64,000 bases of DNA from an uncultured Altererythrobacter sp. (GCA_946886565.1 CAMPIX010000001.1:186001-250000), one strand, 5' to 3'; counted from the first letter of the stretch, positions 1 through 10,243 are shown. Translations and numbers: made by a program. The notes: generated from the sequence alone by a model not told the origin.

Positions 1-530
1 ACTATTACCGAATTGGTGATGATCTGTTCGCGGCTGACGACGACTTGGGGATCCTGCGACAGCGAGCGCAGGGATTTGCGAATCTTTTCCTGCACCTCTT
101 CCACGGTGTTGCCGAGAACGCGGAGCCGTCCGGCGTAGGGAATGTAGATATCGCCGTTGTCGTCGACCCGGGTCGGCGGCAATGTGCTCACCTGCACCGA
201 CGGATCGAACCCCGCCCCGCTCAAACTGCCGGCCCCGCCGTCGCCGCCGAACAGCGCTACCCCCGCTTCGAAAATGCTGATGGTCAGGACATCGCCCGGA
301 CCGATCATATCGGTTGGCGGCGGCTCTCTGTCGGGGAGATTCCACTGCGGAAGCGGTGCGGCAGGGGGGACCGCCGCGATGCTGTCGACCGCGACGATAT
401 CGATGTTCAGGTCCGCAGCGCTCGCCGCCGTATCCTTGACACGGGAACCCGTGGGCCCGCTCGAAGGAAGGGTGGAGCACGCACCGAGCAGCGCGAACGC
501 GACCGCCATGATCAAACTTTTCACGTACAT
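1..530 (-). CDS. Polysaccharide export outer-membrane lipoprotein, Wza/KpsD type (partial, C-terminus beyond window)
   Basis: The first 176 residues are visible and the gene runs off the left edge. The protein starts MYVK, followed by a hydrophobic stretch and a lipobox LGAC, so Cys18 should be lipidated and the protein anchored in the outer membrane. A polysaccharide export (Poly_export) domain follows: GPGDVLTISIFEAG near residue 79, then a beta-rich segment with the pattern DDNGDIYIPYAG and the helix VEEVQEKIRKSL. ATG at 530 is preferred over the internal ATG at 510 because it supplies the positive n-region. The family forms the outer-membrane channel for capsule or O-polysaccharide. It diverges from the GT2 gene at 692, and the 161-bp gap between them probably holds promoters for both. 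Confidence 0.85.
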   Translation of the reverse strand, partial: MYVKSLIMAVAFALLGACSTLPSSGPTGSRVKDTAASAADLNIDIVAVDSIAAVPPAAPLPQWNLPDREPPPTDMIGPGDVLTISIFEAGVALFGGDGGAGSLSGAGFDPSVQVSTLPPTRVDDNGDIYIPYAGRLRVLGNTVEEVQEKIRKSLRSLSQDPQVVVSREQIITNSVI

Positions 531-691
531 GGGTGAATTTGCGTCGTCTTCCTGCGGGATGGCGCCCCCTAACGAAATTCTGTGGGCAGGCCTAGCCCCA
601 AGAAATCACGTGCTCCCCCGGGCCTTTCGACTAAAGCTCGGGTTTCGCCAGCCCGCATCCTGCCACGCGACCCGATTATCAGCCGACTCCA

Positions 692-2542
692 ATGAACCGA
701 TCTGTCGATGCGATGCCGCCCAAGGCCCGGGATATCCTGCTGCTCCTCGTCTGCCGCCCCGATCGGCTGTTAGCAGTGGGCTGGTGGCGGCTGTGCGGCA
801 AGCGTTTGCGCGCGCGCTATCGTCTCGATGCGGCAATAGCCGCGCTGCCCTTTGCACACGAGCGTCGCATGAAAACCCACGGCGAGCAGGATCTCGCCGC
901 GATTGCAGCAGCAACCGGGACCGACGGACGGCGAGCGAGTGCCGTGCCCGGAATCTGCGTCCATCTGCATGTCGAGAGCACCCAAGCGCGTGCCGATACC
1001 CTACGCGCAACGACGTCGATCTTGAAGCAGAGCGTGGCGCCGCTGCGCCTGATCGTTACTACCGACTCGCCACCGCTGGACTTTCGCGCTTCGAACCGCC
1101 TCGAGATCATCGCGGCCCCGTGTACAAGCAGGATCGAGGGCGTTCGTGCCGCTCTGAAGATCGCACGAACCGCAGGCGCCACCTATCTGGTGCCCCTGGC
1201 AGCCGACGCGGCGCTGCCGCGTCATGCCTTGGCCGCCTACACCGCAGATCGGCTGGCCGCGCGTCCCACTGACGCATCGCCCCCGGTGCTCTACGGCGAT
1301 CAGGATGAATTCGGGATGCGGGCCCGCGGCAGCCCTGCATGGCTCAAACCGGAGTGGGATCCGCGCATGATCCTCTCGCAGGATTATGTCAGCGCAGCGT
1401 GTGCACTGCCGGTCGATGCCGCATTGAAGTGCCTGGACCGCCCGGATCAACCCCTGGCGCGCAGCCTTTTCGAACTCATTCTCCAGCTCGCGCTGGGGAA
1501 GGGCGACGTGCCCGTCCGCCACGTGCCCAGGGTCACCGGCCGAACCGAACCCGGCGATTGGCGCCGTCCCGACCCAAGCCTGATTGCAGCGGTCGGGCAG
1601 TTGATCGCTTCACAGGCGCAAGCGGAGGAAGGGCCGTTCGGCACCGTCAGAGTGCGCTGGCCCCTGCCCGCCCCCGCGCCCAAGGTTTCCGTTATCGTCC
1701 CCACCCGCGACAAGGTGGAGCTGCTGCGTACCTGCATCGACGGGCTTCTCCATTCCACCGATTACCCGGATTTCGAGGTCATCGTCGCGGACAACGACAG
1801 CCGCGAGGCCGAGACGCTGGCCTATCTCGACGCCATCACCACCGATCCGCGCGTTCGCGTGGTTCGCTGGCCGCATTCGTTCAACTATTCGGCGATCAAC
1901 AACTTCGCCGCCCGCCACGCGGGGGGGCGGTTCCTGTGTCTGCTCAACAACGACATCGAGATCATCGATTCGGCATGGCTGGACGAACTGGTGCGCGAGG
2001 CGTCTCGTCCGGGAATCGGCGCGGTGGGCGCGCGCCTGTTGTATCCCGACCGCTCGATCCAGCACGCAGGCATCGCGATCGGCCTCGGCAATGCTGCAGG
2101 CCACGCACACCGGGCCCTGCCCGACGGCGAGCCCGGCTATTTCGCACAAGCCCTGATCGCGCGCGGGGCGAGTGCAGTTACAGGCGCATGTCTGCTGGTG
2201 GAAAAGCGCCATTTCGAAGCCGTCGGCGGGCTTGACGAAGAGGGACTGGCCGTCGCCTATAACGATGTCGATCTCTGCCTGAAACTGCGCGAGTTCGGGC
2301 TAACGAACATCTACGTCCCCCGAGCCACCCTCATCCATCACGAGAGCAAGTCCCGCGGACTGGACCTCGCGCCCGAGCACCTCGAGCGATACATGCGCGA
2401 GCTGGCGATATTCCAGGACCGGTGGAATGCGAGGCAGTGCGTCGATCCGTGGCATCATCCGCAACTAGACCGCGGGAGTGAGTCCTATGGCCTTGCTGGC
2501 GGCACCGGGCGCTCGGCTTCTGATGCATGGTGCCGGTCCTGA
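692..2542 (+). CDS. Glycosyltransferase family 2 protein
   Basis: This 616-residue protein should transfer a sugar to a growing polysaccharide on the cytoplasmic side of the membrane. Its GT-A (GT2) domain begins near residue 331 with VSVIVPTRDKVELL and continues with VIVADNDS, the metal-binding region LNNDIEIID and the acceptor-side motif YNDVDLCLKLREFG, then HHESKSRG. About 330 residues precede it; the first part shares the pattern LL..GWWRL.GKR.RAR with the GT2 protein at 19831-21504, so the two are paralogues. The short C-terminal tail is low in conserved features. The start could be the ATG at 692 or 713. Donor and acceptor sugars cannot be told from sequence. Confidence 0.85.
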   Translation: MNRSVDAMPPKARDILLLLVCRPDRLLAVGWWRLCGKRLRARYRLDAAIAALPFAHERRMKTHGEQDLAAIAAATGTDGRRASAVPGICVHLHVESTQARADTLRATTSILKQSVAPLRLIVTTDSPPLDFRASNRLEIIAAPCTSRIEGVRAALKIARTAGATYLVPLAADAALPRHALAAYTADRLAARPTDASPPVLYGDQDEFGMRARGSPAWLKPEWDPRMILSQDYVSAACALPVDAALKCLDRPDQPLARSLFELILQLALGKGDVPVRHVPRVTGRTEPGDWRRPDPSLIAAVGQLIASQAQAEEGPFGTVRVRWPLPAPAPKVSVIVPTRDKVELLRTCIDGLLHSTDYPDFEVIVADNDSREAETLAYLDAITTDPRVRVVRWPHSFNYSAINNFAARHAGGRFLCLLNNDIEIIDSAWLDELVREASRPGIGAVGARLLYPDRSIQHAGIAIGLGNAAGHAHRALPDGEPGYFAQALIARGASAVTGACLLVEKRHFEAVGGLDEEGLAVAYNDVDLCLKLREFGLTNIYVPRATLIHHESKSRGLDLAPEHLERYMRELAIFQDRWNARQCVDPWHHPQLDRGSESYGLAGGTGRSASDAWCRS

Positions 2543-2584
2543 CCGACTCCCTTTTTCCGGCGAGTGCCAACGCCCTGCCGGTGT

Positions 2585-3841
2585 TCAAAGCCCGACGACG
2601 TCGATCAGCGCGCATCTGTCGGGCAATTTCTCGCGCAAACCGGTGAATACGGAGTGTCGGACCAGAACGCAGACAACATCTGCCTGAGCAAGCGCGTCCT
2701 CGATCGGGCTCAATGTTATCGCCGAGCCCGAGAGACTCTCGGGAAGCGCATCGATATGCGGCTCGACAGCGAGGACCTGGCAACCTAGCGCGCCGAAATC
2801 GCGAGCAATTCGAACGGCCGGACTTTCGCGCAGATCGTCGATATCCGGCTTGAACGCCAGACCGAGACAGGCAACCGTGATATCCGCCATAGCCCGCGAG
2901 GGATCCGCTGCCAGCGCAGCCACGATGGCGTCCTTGCCCTTTTGAAGCACCCAGTCGGGTTTCGCGTCGTTGACCTCTCGCGCGGTCCGGATCAGCCGGG
3001 CTTCGTCCGGCGCGGAGGATACTATAAACCACGGGTCCACGGCGATGCAGTGGCCGCCGACACCGGCGCCGGGTTGCAGGATGTTGACTCGCGGGTGCCG
3101 GTTGGCGAGCGAAATAAGCTCCCACACGTCGATTCCGAACCGGTCGCAGATCACGCTGAGTTCGTTGGCGAATGCGATCTGCACGTCGCGCGAGCTGTTT
3201 TCGGTCAACTTGCACATTTCGGCGGTGCGCGCGTCGGTGACGACGCAGTCACCGCGCACGACCTTCTTGTACATCGCCACCGCCATCTCACTGGCGCGCT
3301 CGGTCATCCCGCCGATGATCCGGTCATTCTCGATCAGTTCGCTGAGTACGTGCCCGGGCAGCACGCGCTCGGGGCAATGCGCGATCTGGATATCGGCATC
3401 GTTGCCGGCGTCTTGCGGAAAGCTGAGATCGGGACGCGCCTCGGCCAGCCATTCCGCCATCTTGTCCGTCGCGCCGATCGGGGAGGTGCTTTCGAGCACA
3501 ACCAGATTGCCGGCTTCGAGAACCGGGGCGATCATGCGCACTGCCGACGCGATATAGCTAAGATCCGGCTCGTACCCGTCGTTGAACGGCGTTGGCACCG
3601 CGATGATGAACGCATCGGCCGGTTCGGGTTCCAGCGTCGCGTGCAGGCGGCCTTCGGTCACGACCTTGTGCACGACTCCGTCCAGATCGGGTTCGACCAG
3701 ATGAATCTTTCCGGCATTGATCGTCTCCACCACTTCCTCGGAGACATCGACACCGATCACCCTGGTGCCGTGGGCGGCGAACAGCGCGGCGGTCGGCAGA
3801 CCGATATAGCCCAGACCAACCATCGAAATGCGATCAAACAT
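2585..3841 (-). CDS. wecC: UDP-N-acetyl-D-mannosamine dehydrogenase
   Basis: This enzyme oxidises UDP-ManNAc to UDP-ManNAcA with two NAD+, giving an acidic sugar donor. The protein is 418 residues, usual for the UDP-sugar dehydrogenase family. It opens with the Rossmann motif [16 protein letters not shown], has an [14 protein letters not shown] helix and the [16 protein letters not shown] segment carrying the catalytic Cys, and ends with the third domain ([17 protein letters not shown]). The start at 3841 overlaps the stop of wecB by 8 bases (ATGTTTGA), which implies translational coupling. An upstream in-frame ATG at 3916 lies inside wecB and is unlikely. Other UDP-sugar dehydrogenases are similar, but the adjacent epimerase supports WecC. 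Confidence 0.9.
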   Translation of the reverse strand: MFDRISMVGLGYIGLPTAALFAAHGTRVIGVDVSEEVVETINAGKIHLVEPDLDGVVHKVVTEGRLHATLEPEPADAFIIAVPTPFNDGYEPDLSYIASAVRMIAPVLEAGNLVVLESTSPIGATDKMAEWLAEARPDLSFPQDAGNDADIQIAHCPERVLPGHVLSELIENDRIIGGMTERASEMAVAMYKKVVRGDCVVTDARTAEMCKLTENSSRDVQIAFANELSVICDRFGIDVWELISLANRHPRVNILQPGAGVGGHCIAVDPWFIVSSAPDEARLIRTAREVNDAKPDWVLQKGKDAIVAALAADPSRAMADITVACLGLAFKPDIDDLRESPAVRIARDFGALGCQVLAVEPHIDALPESLSGSAITLSPIEDALAQADVVCVLVRHSVFTGLREKLPDRCALIDVVGL

Positions 3842-4979
3842 CAACTTGTCCTCGACTGTCCTTGCTCCGCGCGACCAGCGCCGCGGCGATCCGCTCGGCA
3901 GCCTGTCCATCTCCATAGGGATTCATCGCACGAGCCATTGTATCGTATGCCTCCGGCTCGTTCAGCAGCGACAGGGCGGCATCGCGAATCCGCCCGGCAT
4001 CGGTTCCCACGAGACGCACCGTCCCCGCATCGACGGCCTCGGGGCGTTCGGTCGTGTTGCGCATCACGAGCACGGGCTTGCCGAGCGAGGGAGCCTCTTC
4101 CTGCACGCCACCCGAATCGGTGATGATGAAGTGCGACCGCCGCATCAGCCACACGAACGGAAGGTATTCCTGCGGTTCGATCAGGTGGACCCCTTCGGTC
4201 TCTCCCAGGATGCGGTTGACCGGAGCCTGTACGTTGGGGTTCAGATGCACAGGATAAACGATCTGCGCGTCGCCCTCTTCGCTGATGTCGCGTAACGCCC
4301 GGCAAATGTTCTCGAACCCCTCGCCGAAATTCTCCCGGCGATGCCCGGTCACGAGAATGAGACGGCGGTCCTTTTCCAGAAAGGGAAAGCGCGCCTGCAT
4401 CTGCGCATCGAGCGTCGGATCGGCATCGAGGCGCGCCACGATCTCATGCAGCGCGTCGATGACCGTGTTTCCGGTCACGACGATATCCCGCTCGGCAACA
4501 TTCTCTGCAAGCAGGCTCCGCCGCGAGGTTTCGGTGGGCGCGAAGTGCAGGTCGGCCAGACGGCCGACGATCATGCGGTTCGCCTCCTCCGGCCAGGGCG
4601 CGTAGATATTCCCCGTGCGCAGCCCCGCCTCGACATGGCCGACTGGCACCTGCGCATAGAACGCTGCCAGGGAACCGGCCATCGTGGTCGTGGTGTCGCC
4701 GTGGACGAGCAGACGATCGTAGCGCCGCTCCTTCAGCACATCGCGCAGGGCCAGAATGATATTGGCGGTGATGTCCGTCAGGTCCTGACCCGGCTTCATC
4801 ACATCGAGATCGAAGTCCGGAACGATATCGAAAAGGGAAAGCACCTGATCCAGCATTTCGCGGTGCTGGGCGGTGACGCAAACATCGACGTCGAGTACCG
4901 GATTTTCTTTCAGCCGGCGTACTACCGGGGCCATCTTGATCGCTTCCGGGCGCGTACCGAACACAACAAGTACTCTCAC
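3834..4979 (-). CDS. wecB: UDP-N-acetylglucosamine 2-epimerase (non-hydrolysing)
   Basis: This protein interconverts UDP-GlcNAc and UDP-ManNAc in the cytoplasm and supplies WecC. At 381 residues it has the normal length of the family. It starts [18 protein letters not shown], the family's hallmark N-terminus, and carries [21 protein letters not shown], the [12 protein letters not shown] loop and [16 protein letters not shown], which binds the UDP moiety. It is the first gene of a two-gene leftward unit with wecC and diverges from the GT4 gene at 5173. The 193-bp gap between them probably contains both promoters. Confidence 0.94.
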   Translation of the reverse strand: MRVLVVFGTRPEAIKMAPVVRRLKENPVLDVDVCVTAQHREMLDQVLSLFDIVPDFDLDVMKPGQDLTDITANIILALRDVLKERRYDRLLVHGDTTTTMAGSLAAFYAQVPVGHVEAGLRTGNIYAPWPEEANRMIVGRLADLHFAPTETSRRSLLAENVAERDIVVTGNTVIDALHEIVARLDADPTLDAQMQARFPFLEKDRRLILVTGHRRENFGEGFENICRALRDISEEGDAQIVYPVHLNPNVQAPVNRILGETEGVHLIEPQEYLPFVWLMRRSHFIITDSGGVQEEAPSLGKPVLVMRNTTERPEAVDAGTVRLVGTDAGRIRDAALSLLNEPEAYDTMARAMNPYGDGQAAERIAAALVARSKDSRGQVDV

Positions 4980-5172
4980 ACCGGCTCCTTCTGATGCCCT
5001 GATCGCAAGGCCGACGCGCTATGCTTATGTTCGAGTAATTTACAACCCCGCACGACCTTGGACCGAAGGACGGACTTGCGTGCGAGGCCGTTGTCAAAAC
5101 CTTCCTGCGCACCTAGAAAGCTTCCGGTCTGTCTGTGGCGGCCAGGCTTGATCGGAGCACCGGCTGCCAACC

Positions 5173-6840
5173 ATGAATCGAGAGCGGGAATATCCCGGTG
5201 AAATGACAGGCGAGCACCACCGCAACCAGGACATTGCCAGAGGCCTGTCGAAGGCGGCGCTGCATCTTGCCGCAACGGGAAACATGTCTGCTATCGAGAT
5301 TGCGCGGGAAGCGGCCGCGTTGCATCCCGAGCCTCAGACGCTTGCCGCGCGCTGCAAGGTTTCGCTCAACCTCTACGATATCGACAGTCTGGAAGAAAGC
5401 GTGGCCGCGGCCGAAGCGCATGGCGTCTCGGGCGGCGGGCTCCAAGCTCTGCTCGCCGATATACGATCCGGGCCCTTGGCGGTGCAGGCGCTTGCCCGAC
5501 GGCTATCGACGCGACGGCGTCTGGCGTTCCAACCCGTTCCGGGGCGGATTCTCTATGTCCTGCACAAATCGCTTCCTGATGCGAACGATGGCTATGCCAT
5601 GCGCAGCCACGGGTTGGCGCGGGGGCTTCTGGCAAGAGGGGTGGACTTGGTCTGCGTGACCCGGCCGGGGTTTCCGTACGATCTGCACCCGGGCAAGGGC
5701 GCGACGCCGCAGCACGATCCTATCGAGACGGTCGACGGCGTGGGCTATCATCGACTGGTTTCACCTATGCGCAGCGAGTTTCCCGCATCGCCCTGCGAGC
5801 ATATGATGCATGGCTCCCTTGCTTATCTGGAAGGAGCTGTCACGCGGTTGGTCGAGCTGGTAGGACAGAATCGACCGGCTTGCGTCATGGCAGCGTCCAA
5901 TCTCGCGACAGCGCTGCCCGCCTGTCTTGCCGCCCGTGAATTGGGTCTTCCCTTTGTCTATGAGGTTCGTGGGTTCTGGGACATTACGCGGGCATCGCGC
6001 GATCCAGCCTATCCGCTCGCCACCACCGGCCGTCAGGAACGGTTTCTCGAAGTCGCGACGGCCCGAGCTGCAGAGCGCGTGATCACCCTCACCGATCCCA
6101 TGCGTGAAGAACTGATCGCCAGGGAGGTAGCGCCCGAACGTATCACGCTGGCTCCAAACGCCTGCGATCCCGAGCGCTTTCGGCCCGCGTCGCGTGAGGA
6201 TGCACTCGTGCAGCGGCTGAGATTGCCGCCGCACATTCCGGTGATCGGCTATGTGGGTTCGTTCAATCGGTACGAAGGGCTGGACGATCTCGTCAGCGCC
6301 TGCGCGATACTGCGGCGGCGAAGGCTCGATTTCCGCCTGCTACTGGTCGGGAGCGAGCCTGCCGACGAGACTGGCCGCTTCCCGGTCACGGAGAAAATCC
6401 GGCTGATCGCCGCGCGGGAGGGGTTGGGCGACTGGCTCATCATGCCGGGCCGGGTGCCGCACGACGAGGTTTCAGACTGGTACTCCCTCATCGACGTCGC
6501 TCCATTTCCGCGCAAGGCCCTGCCGGTAACCGAGCTCGTGTCTCCATTGAAGCCCCTGGAGGCGCTGGCGATGGCGAAGGCAGTGGCCGTCTCGTCGGTC
6601 GGGGGCATGCAGGGCATGGTGCACCATGGACAAACCGGCCTCGTTTTTGCGCAAGACGATGTCGAGGCGCTTGTCGATGCGCTGCGAATGCTGTTGCAGG
6701 ACAGCGAAATGCGCCAAGGGCTTGGCGACGCAGGACGTGCATGGATCATCGAGCACCGCAGTTGGCAGCACACGGCGGATGACGTTCTCAGAGCACTCGG
6801 ACCGCTCTTGAGCGGACAACGTGTTGAGGAGACGGCATGA
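5173..6840 (+). CDS. Glycosyltransferase family 4 protein with N-terminal helical domain
   Basis: This 555-residue retaining GT-B glycosyltransferase acts in the polysaccharide cluster. A helical N-terminus of about 70 residues (DIARGLSKAALHL, then IEIAREAAALHP) resembles the N-terminus of the next gene. The first GT-B half starts near residue 126 (RILYVLHKSLPDANDGYAMR) and includes FVYEVRGFWDITRA. The second half has VIGYVGSFNRYEGLDDL and the donor-binding stretch PLKPLEALAMAKAVAVSSVGGM. The start is uncertain: ATG 5173 has no clear ribosome site, and ATG 5203 or 5284 are possible. The next gene lies 93 bases downstream. The sugar specificity is unknown. Confidence 0.83.
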   Translation: MNREREYPGEMTGEHHRNQDIARGLSKAALHLAATGNMSAIEIAREAAALHPEPQTLAARCKVSLNLYDIDSLEESVAAAEAHGVSGGGLQALLADIRSGPLAVQALARRLSTRRRLAFQPVPGRILYVLHKSLPDANDGYAMRSHGLARGLLARGVDLVCVTRPGFPYDLHPGKGATPQHDPIETVDGVGYHRLVSPMRSEFPASPCEHMMHGSLAYLEGAVTRLVELVGQNRPACVMAASNLATALPACLAARELGLPFVYEVRGFWDITRASRDPAYPLATTGRQERFLEVATARAAERVITLTDPMREELIAREVAPERITLAPNACDPERFRPASREDALVQRLRLPPHIPVIGYVGSFNRYEGLDDLVSACAILRRRRLDFRLLLVGSEPADETGRFPVTEKIRLIAAREGLGDWLIMPGRVPHDEVSDWYSLIDVAPFPRKALPVTELVSPLKPLEALAMAKAVAVSSVGGMQGMVHHGQTGLVFAQDDVEALVDALRMLLQDSEMRQGLGDAGRAWIIEHRSWQHTADDVLRALGPLLSGQRVEETA

Positions 6841-6933
6841 TCCAGTGGCGCAGGCCCATGCCCGTTTGATGGCTATCGAATTGCCCCGACTTTGCGAAGC
6901 GCGCGCGCTCCCCTTTGTACTCAGAAGGTCCGT

Positions 6934-9468
6934 ATGAAAGATCAGAACGAAACGCTGCAACGCCCGGACTTGGCCGAAGGACTTCTGCGCGCAGCCGATG
7001 CATTATCTCAGTTGGCGAACGAACGTTCCGCACTGGCTGTAGCTCGATCTGCCGTAGAGTTCAGCGCAACCGCAGATCAACTCAAGCGATGTCTGGAGTT
7101 TGCAGGGTCTATCAACGATCCGTTGATGATTTCCGACTGCATAGATCGAAGCAGCGAAATAATTGAAGAACACGATCGTAGAATCGCGTTCACCAAAGAG
7201 GCTCGCCAAACGCGCTTCGCCATTCTTCGTGAGCGGCACCTTGATATGACCACCTCATTCAGAGATTTAATCACTCGAAAGCAATTTGTTGATTCCACGT
7301 ATATCGTATATGCCGATATCGATCTGAATACGGTGGATGGATCAGCAATTTGGATGGCATCTGTATCAAGAATATTGTCTCAACATGAGAAAATATTAGT
7401 GATTTCTAAGAATCCAATTTCCAGAGATGCCGTTATAGGAGATCTTATAACGTCTGAAAACGTGATGTTTATAACGCCTGGAAATACCGAGCCTGGCTTG
7501 GCGAGCATGACCATCGCCGAATGTACCGAATTGATCAGGGAGCTGGACGGACTGCTCCCGAACCTCAAAGCAATTGTCGTTCGCGGACTGGCGGCGGTCG
7601 ACGCGATCATGGCCGACAGGCAGCTATACAAGCGGGTTTATGCCTATCTAACGGATATCTACGAACACATCGACACCGGCATCCGCGTGAAGCCTGAGGC
7701 CGCAAGAGTAGTAGACATCGTTGCACGCCAAGCTGCCGGATTCCTCGTGCAAACCCCCAATATTCGAGCGCTCCTGGAGGAGATATCACCGCTCCCCCCC
7801 CAGGTAATCGATCTTCCCCCCCCGATTCCGGATTCGCTTATCCGGTATGAGCAGATCGGATCCCGCGGAAGGACACTGCGCATCGGATATGCCGGCAAAA
7901 TCGCACCGCAATGGGGTATCTACGAATTGGTGGACTGGGTCGAGAACCTGCGGGCTTCGGGATTTGACATCGAGGTCACGATTATCGGCGACAAGGTATC
8001 CGGGGCAGGCAGCGCAGCCCAGAATAAGGCTTTCCGCCATGAAATTGCGCTTCTCCTCAAGAAGATAGGCGCCCGCCAATTGGGAGCGATGGAGCGCAGC
8101 GAAGTCATGCGCGAGATGCAGCGCATGGATTTTGCGTGGTGCTGGCGCCCGCCGGAATTTGAGAATCATACACTGGAATTGTCGAGCAAGCTCGTCGAAA
8201 GCGTTGCCGCCGGCATACCAAGTATTGCCTACCCTAGTGGCGTAAATTTGTCGTGCCTCGGATCTGACTATCCTTTTTTCGCAGTCGATCTTGGGCAGAT
8301 GAGGGATATTATCGCACGGGATATGCGCCACGTTCCAATGAAGATTCGCTCTGCACTACATGCACGCCACTCTTACAGGAATCAAAGCACAACCCTGGGA
8401 AATACGCTATCGAGTGGGCAATCGAAGGAACTTCGGCGTCTCGCAATCGCCTCTCATGATTTCAAATTTTGTCATGCGTATTATTCAACGCTGAAGAGAC
8501 AGGGTTTGCCAGTGGTGTTGGATAGGTGGGGATGGGGAGCTCCGGTAGCTGAAGAGAGGTCGAGAAAGGCCCTGGAGGAAAGCGATGTCATTCTTTGCGA
8601 ATGGGGTCTCGCCAATTCTGTATGGTATTCGCGGCACAAGCGACCGCATCAAAGACTCGCGATACGCGTCCACGCGCAAGAAGTTCGGGCGAGAGCCGAA
8701 AGATTTGGTAGACAAGTTTCTTACGAAAATGTCGATTGCTTCATTTTTGTAGCGGAGTGGGTTAGGCGAAAAGCGATCGAGTTATTTGGGTGGCCGGAAG
8801 AAAAGACACTGGTTATCCCGAATTTCGTGCTTGAACATGAATATGCTTCAGATCAGAAGGCGTTCTCCGGGCCAGTGCGGCTCGGGATGGTTGGCATCCT
8901 CCCCTTCAGCAAGCGCCTGGACCGCGCTCTTGATCTCGTAGAGATTCTGGAAGCACGGGGGTGCGAAGCGGAATTGCATCTCAAGGGGCCCCTGCCGCAC
9001 GATGCGCCGTTCATGCGCGCAAAGAACCGAGCGGATGAAATGGCGAATTTCGATAAGCTGTTTCAAAGGATTGCGAGCTCTTCTGTCTTGAATTCGGCAG
9101 TGCATACGCATGGCTGGGGCAACGATGTCGCCGCTTTTTACGGCCAGATCGATCATATCCTCTCGCCGAGCGATTCTGAGAGTTTTCACTATGCGCTCGC
9201 CGATGGCGTACTCTCCGGTTGCCATCCGATCATCTGGGAGCGCGACGAGGCCGCACATCTTTTTTCTAGCAATTGGGTTGTTCAAACGACCGACGAAGCG
9301 GCCGGAAAGATTGTCAAGTTTCGCACGATGGACAGCAAAAAACGAAACGAGGAGTTGGAGTCCAATCGCCGCCTGCTCGTTTCGAAATACGGGAGCGGGA
9401 AGATTTTTGCTGATCTGACCGACGCAATCTACGGCAACTTCGCCGCAAACAGGATTGCCGCTGAGTAA
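6934..9468 (+). CDS. Large glycosyltransferase with two GT-B (GT4-like) halves
   Basis: This 844-residue protein appears to contain two GT-B glycosyltransferases in tandem. Residues 1-70 are helical and similar in pattern to the N-terminus of the preceding protein. The first module has LRIGYAGKIAPQWGIYELVDW and a donor-site-like LSSKLVESVAAGIPSIAYPSG; the second has VRLGMVGILPFSKRLDRALDL and ILSPSDSESFHYALADGVLSG. ATG 6934 is chosen because AGAAGG lies upstream at a good distance; the in-frame ATG 6892 lacks this. Long stretches (about 7100-7500, 8200-8850 and on to 9550) are visibly richer in A and T than the rest of the window, which suggests a different origin. The activities are inferred from fold motifs only. 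Confidence 0.75.
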   Translation: MKDQNETLQRPDLAEGLLRAADALSQLANERSALAVARSAVEFSATADQLKRCLEFAGSINDPLMISDCIDRSSEIIEEHDRRIAFTKEARQTRFAILRERHLDMTTSFRDLITRKQFVDSTYIVYADIDLNTVDGSAIWMASVSRILSQHEKILVISKNPISRDAVIGDLITSENVMFITPGNTEPGLASMTIAECTELIRELDGLLPNLKAIVVRGLAAVDAIMADRQLYKRVYAYLTDIYEHIDTGIRVKPEAARVVDIVARQAAGFLVQTPNIRALLEEISPLPPQVIDLPPPIPDSLIRYEQIGSRGRTLRIGYAGKIAPQWGIYELVDWVENLRASGFDIEVTIIGDKVSGAGSAAQNKAFRHEIALLLKKIGARQLGAMERSEVMREMQRMDFAWCWRPPEFENHTLELSSKLVESVAAGIPSIAYPSGVNLSCLGSDYPFFAVDLGQMRDIIARDMRHVPMKIRSALHARHSYRNQSTTLGNTLSSGQSKELRRLAIASHDFKFCHAYYSTLKRQGLPVVLDRWGWGAPVAEERSRKALEESDVILCEWGLANSVWYSRHKRPHQRLAIRVHAQEVRARAERFGRQVSYENVDCFIFVAEWVRRKAIELFGWPEEKTLVIPNFVLEHEYASDQKAFSGPVRLGMVGILPFSKRLDRALDLVEILEARGCEAELHLKGPLPHDAPFMRAKNRADEMANFDKLFQRIASSSVLNSAVHTHGWGNDVAAFYGQIDHILSPSDSESFHYALADGVLSGCHPIIWERDEAAHLFSSNWVVQTTDEAAGKIVKFRTMDSKKRNEELESNRRLLVSKYGSGKIFADLTDAIYGNFAANRIAAE

Positions 9469-9478
9469 CTCGACGTTC

Positions 9479-10243
9479 ATGGCTATCTTATTGAACAATA
9501 TAATAATTGATTATTCCGACAAACAATCGATACCGCTTGCCAACTTTCTCGCCCTCGGCCGCAGCTGCGGGATCGGACTTCACAATATCGGAGTTCAGCG
9601 CGTGAACGATAAGCCTTTTATGCCTGAAGAGGAAACGGAGCACCTGATCGATACCTACCGGGATGCGCACGTAATCCTCGAATACGGCTCCGGCGGCTCG
9701 ACCCGGGTTGCCGCCGATATGCCTGACAAGTTCATCATGAGCGTGGAATCCGATCTCGATTGGGCTCGCCAGCTCCGGAGGGACCTTGCGGATGCAATTT
9801 CGTCCGTCATCGTTCAGCACGTCGATATCGGCGAGGTGGGGCCTTGGGGACGACCGCTGACGGACAAGTCTTGGCGCGGCTATCACAACTATCCCAATTC
9901 TGTTTGGGACGAGCCCTGGTTTCGACAGCCGGACGTCGTCCTCATCGACGGCCGCTTCCGTACGGCCTGCCTGGCAGCCGTCATCTTGCGCATCAGCCGA
10001 CCGGTGACGGTCTTGTTCGACGACTACGGTGTACGGGAGCGCTACCGGATAGTAGAACGCGTTATGAAACCCGACCGGATGATCGGACGCATGGCGGAAT
10101 TCTCGGTGAAACCCGGCGCATATTCCCCAAGCGATATCGGCTTCCTGATCGAGCAGTTCTTCTGGATGACAGTCCACGGCGAAGGGGAAGAGGCCTATCG
10201 CCTGGCTGACCAGGCAGAAGCGGGCCGCGGCGCGGTGAGCTAG
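9479..10243 (+). CDS. Class I SAM-methyltransferase-like protein
   Basis: This protein of about 254 residues has a Rossmann-like core: VILEYGSGGST (SAM-binding motif I), then SVESDLDWARQL, QPDVVLIDGRF and VTVLFDDYG. These fit a class I SAM-dependent methyltransferase or a close non-catalytic relative. The start is uncertain. ATG 9479 has no ribosome site and would encode a non-conserved, AT-rich leader, whereas GTG 9602 has GGAG ten bases upstream and is followed by the conserved-looking MPEEETEHL region. It lies 10 bases after the double GT-B gene and before a second methyltransferase-like gene. A role in modifying the polysaccharide is inferred from position only. Confidence 0.6.
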   Translation: MAILLNNIIIDYSDKQSIPLANFLALGRSCGIGLHNIGVQRVNDKPFMPEEETEHLIDTYRDAHVILEYGSGGSTRVAADMPDKFIMSVESDLDWARQLRRDLADAISSVIVQHVDIGEVGPWGRPLTDKSWRGYHNYPNSVWDEPWFRQPDVVLIDGRFRTACLAAVILRISRPVTVLFDDYGVRERYRIVERVMKPDRMIGRMAEFSVKPGAYSPSDIGFLIEQFFWMTVHGEGEEAYRLADQAEAGRGAVS

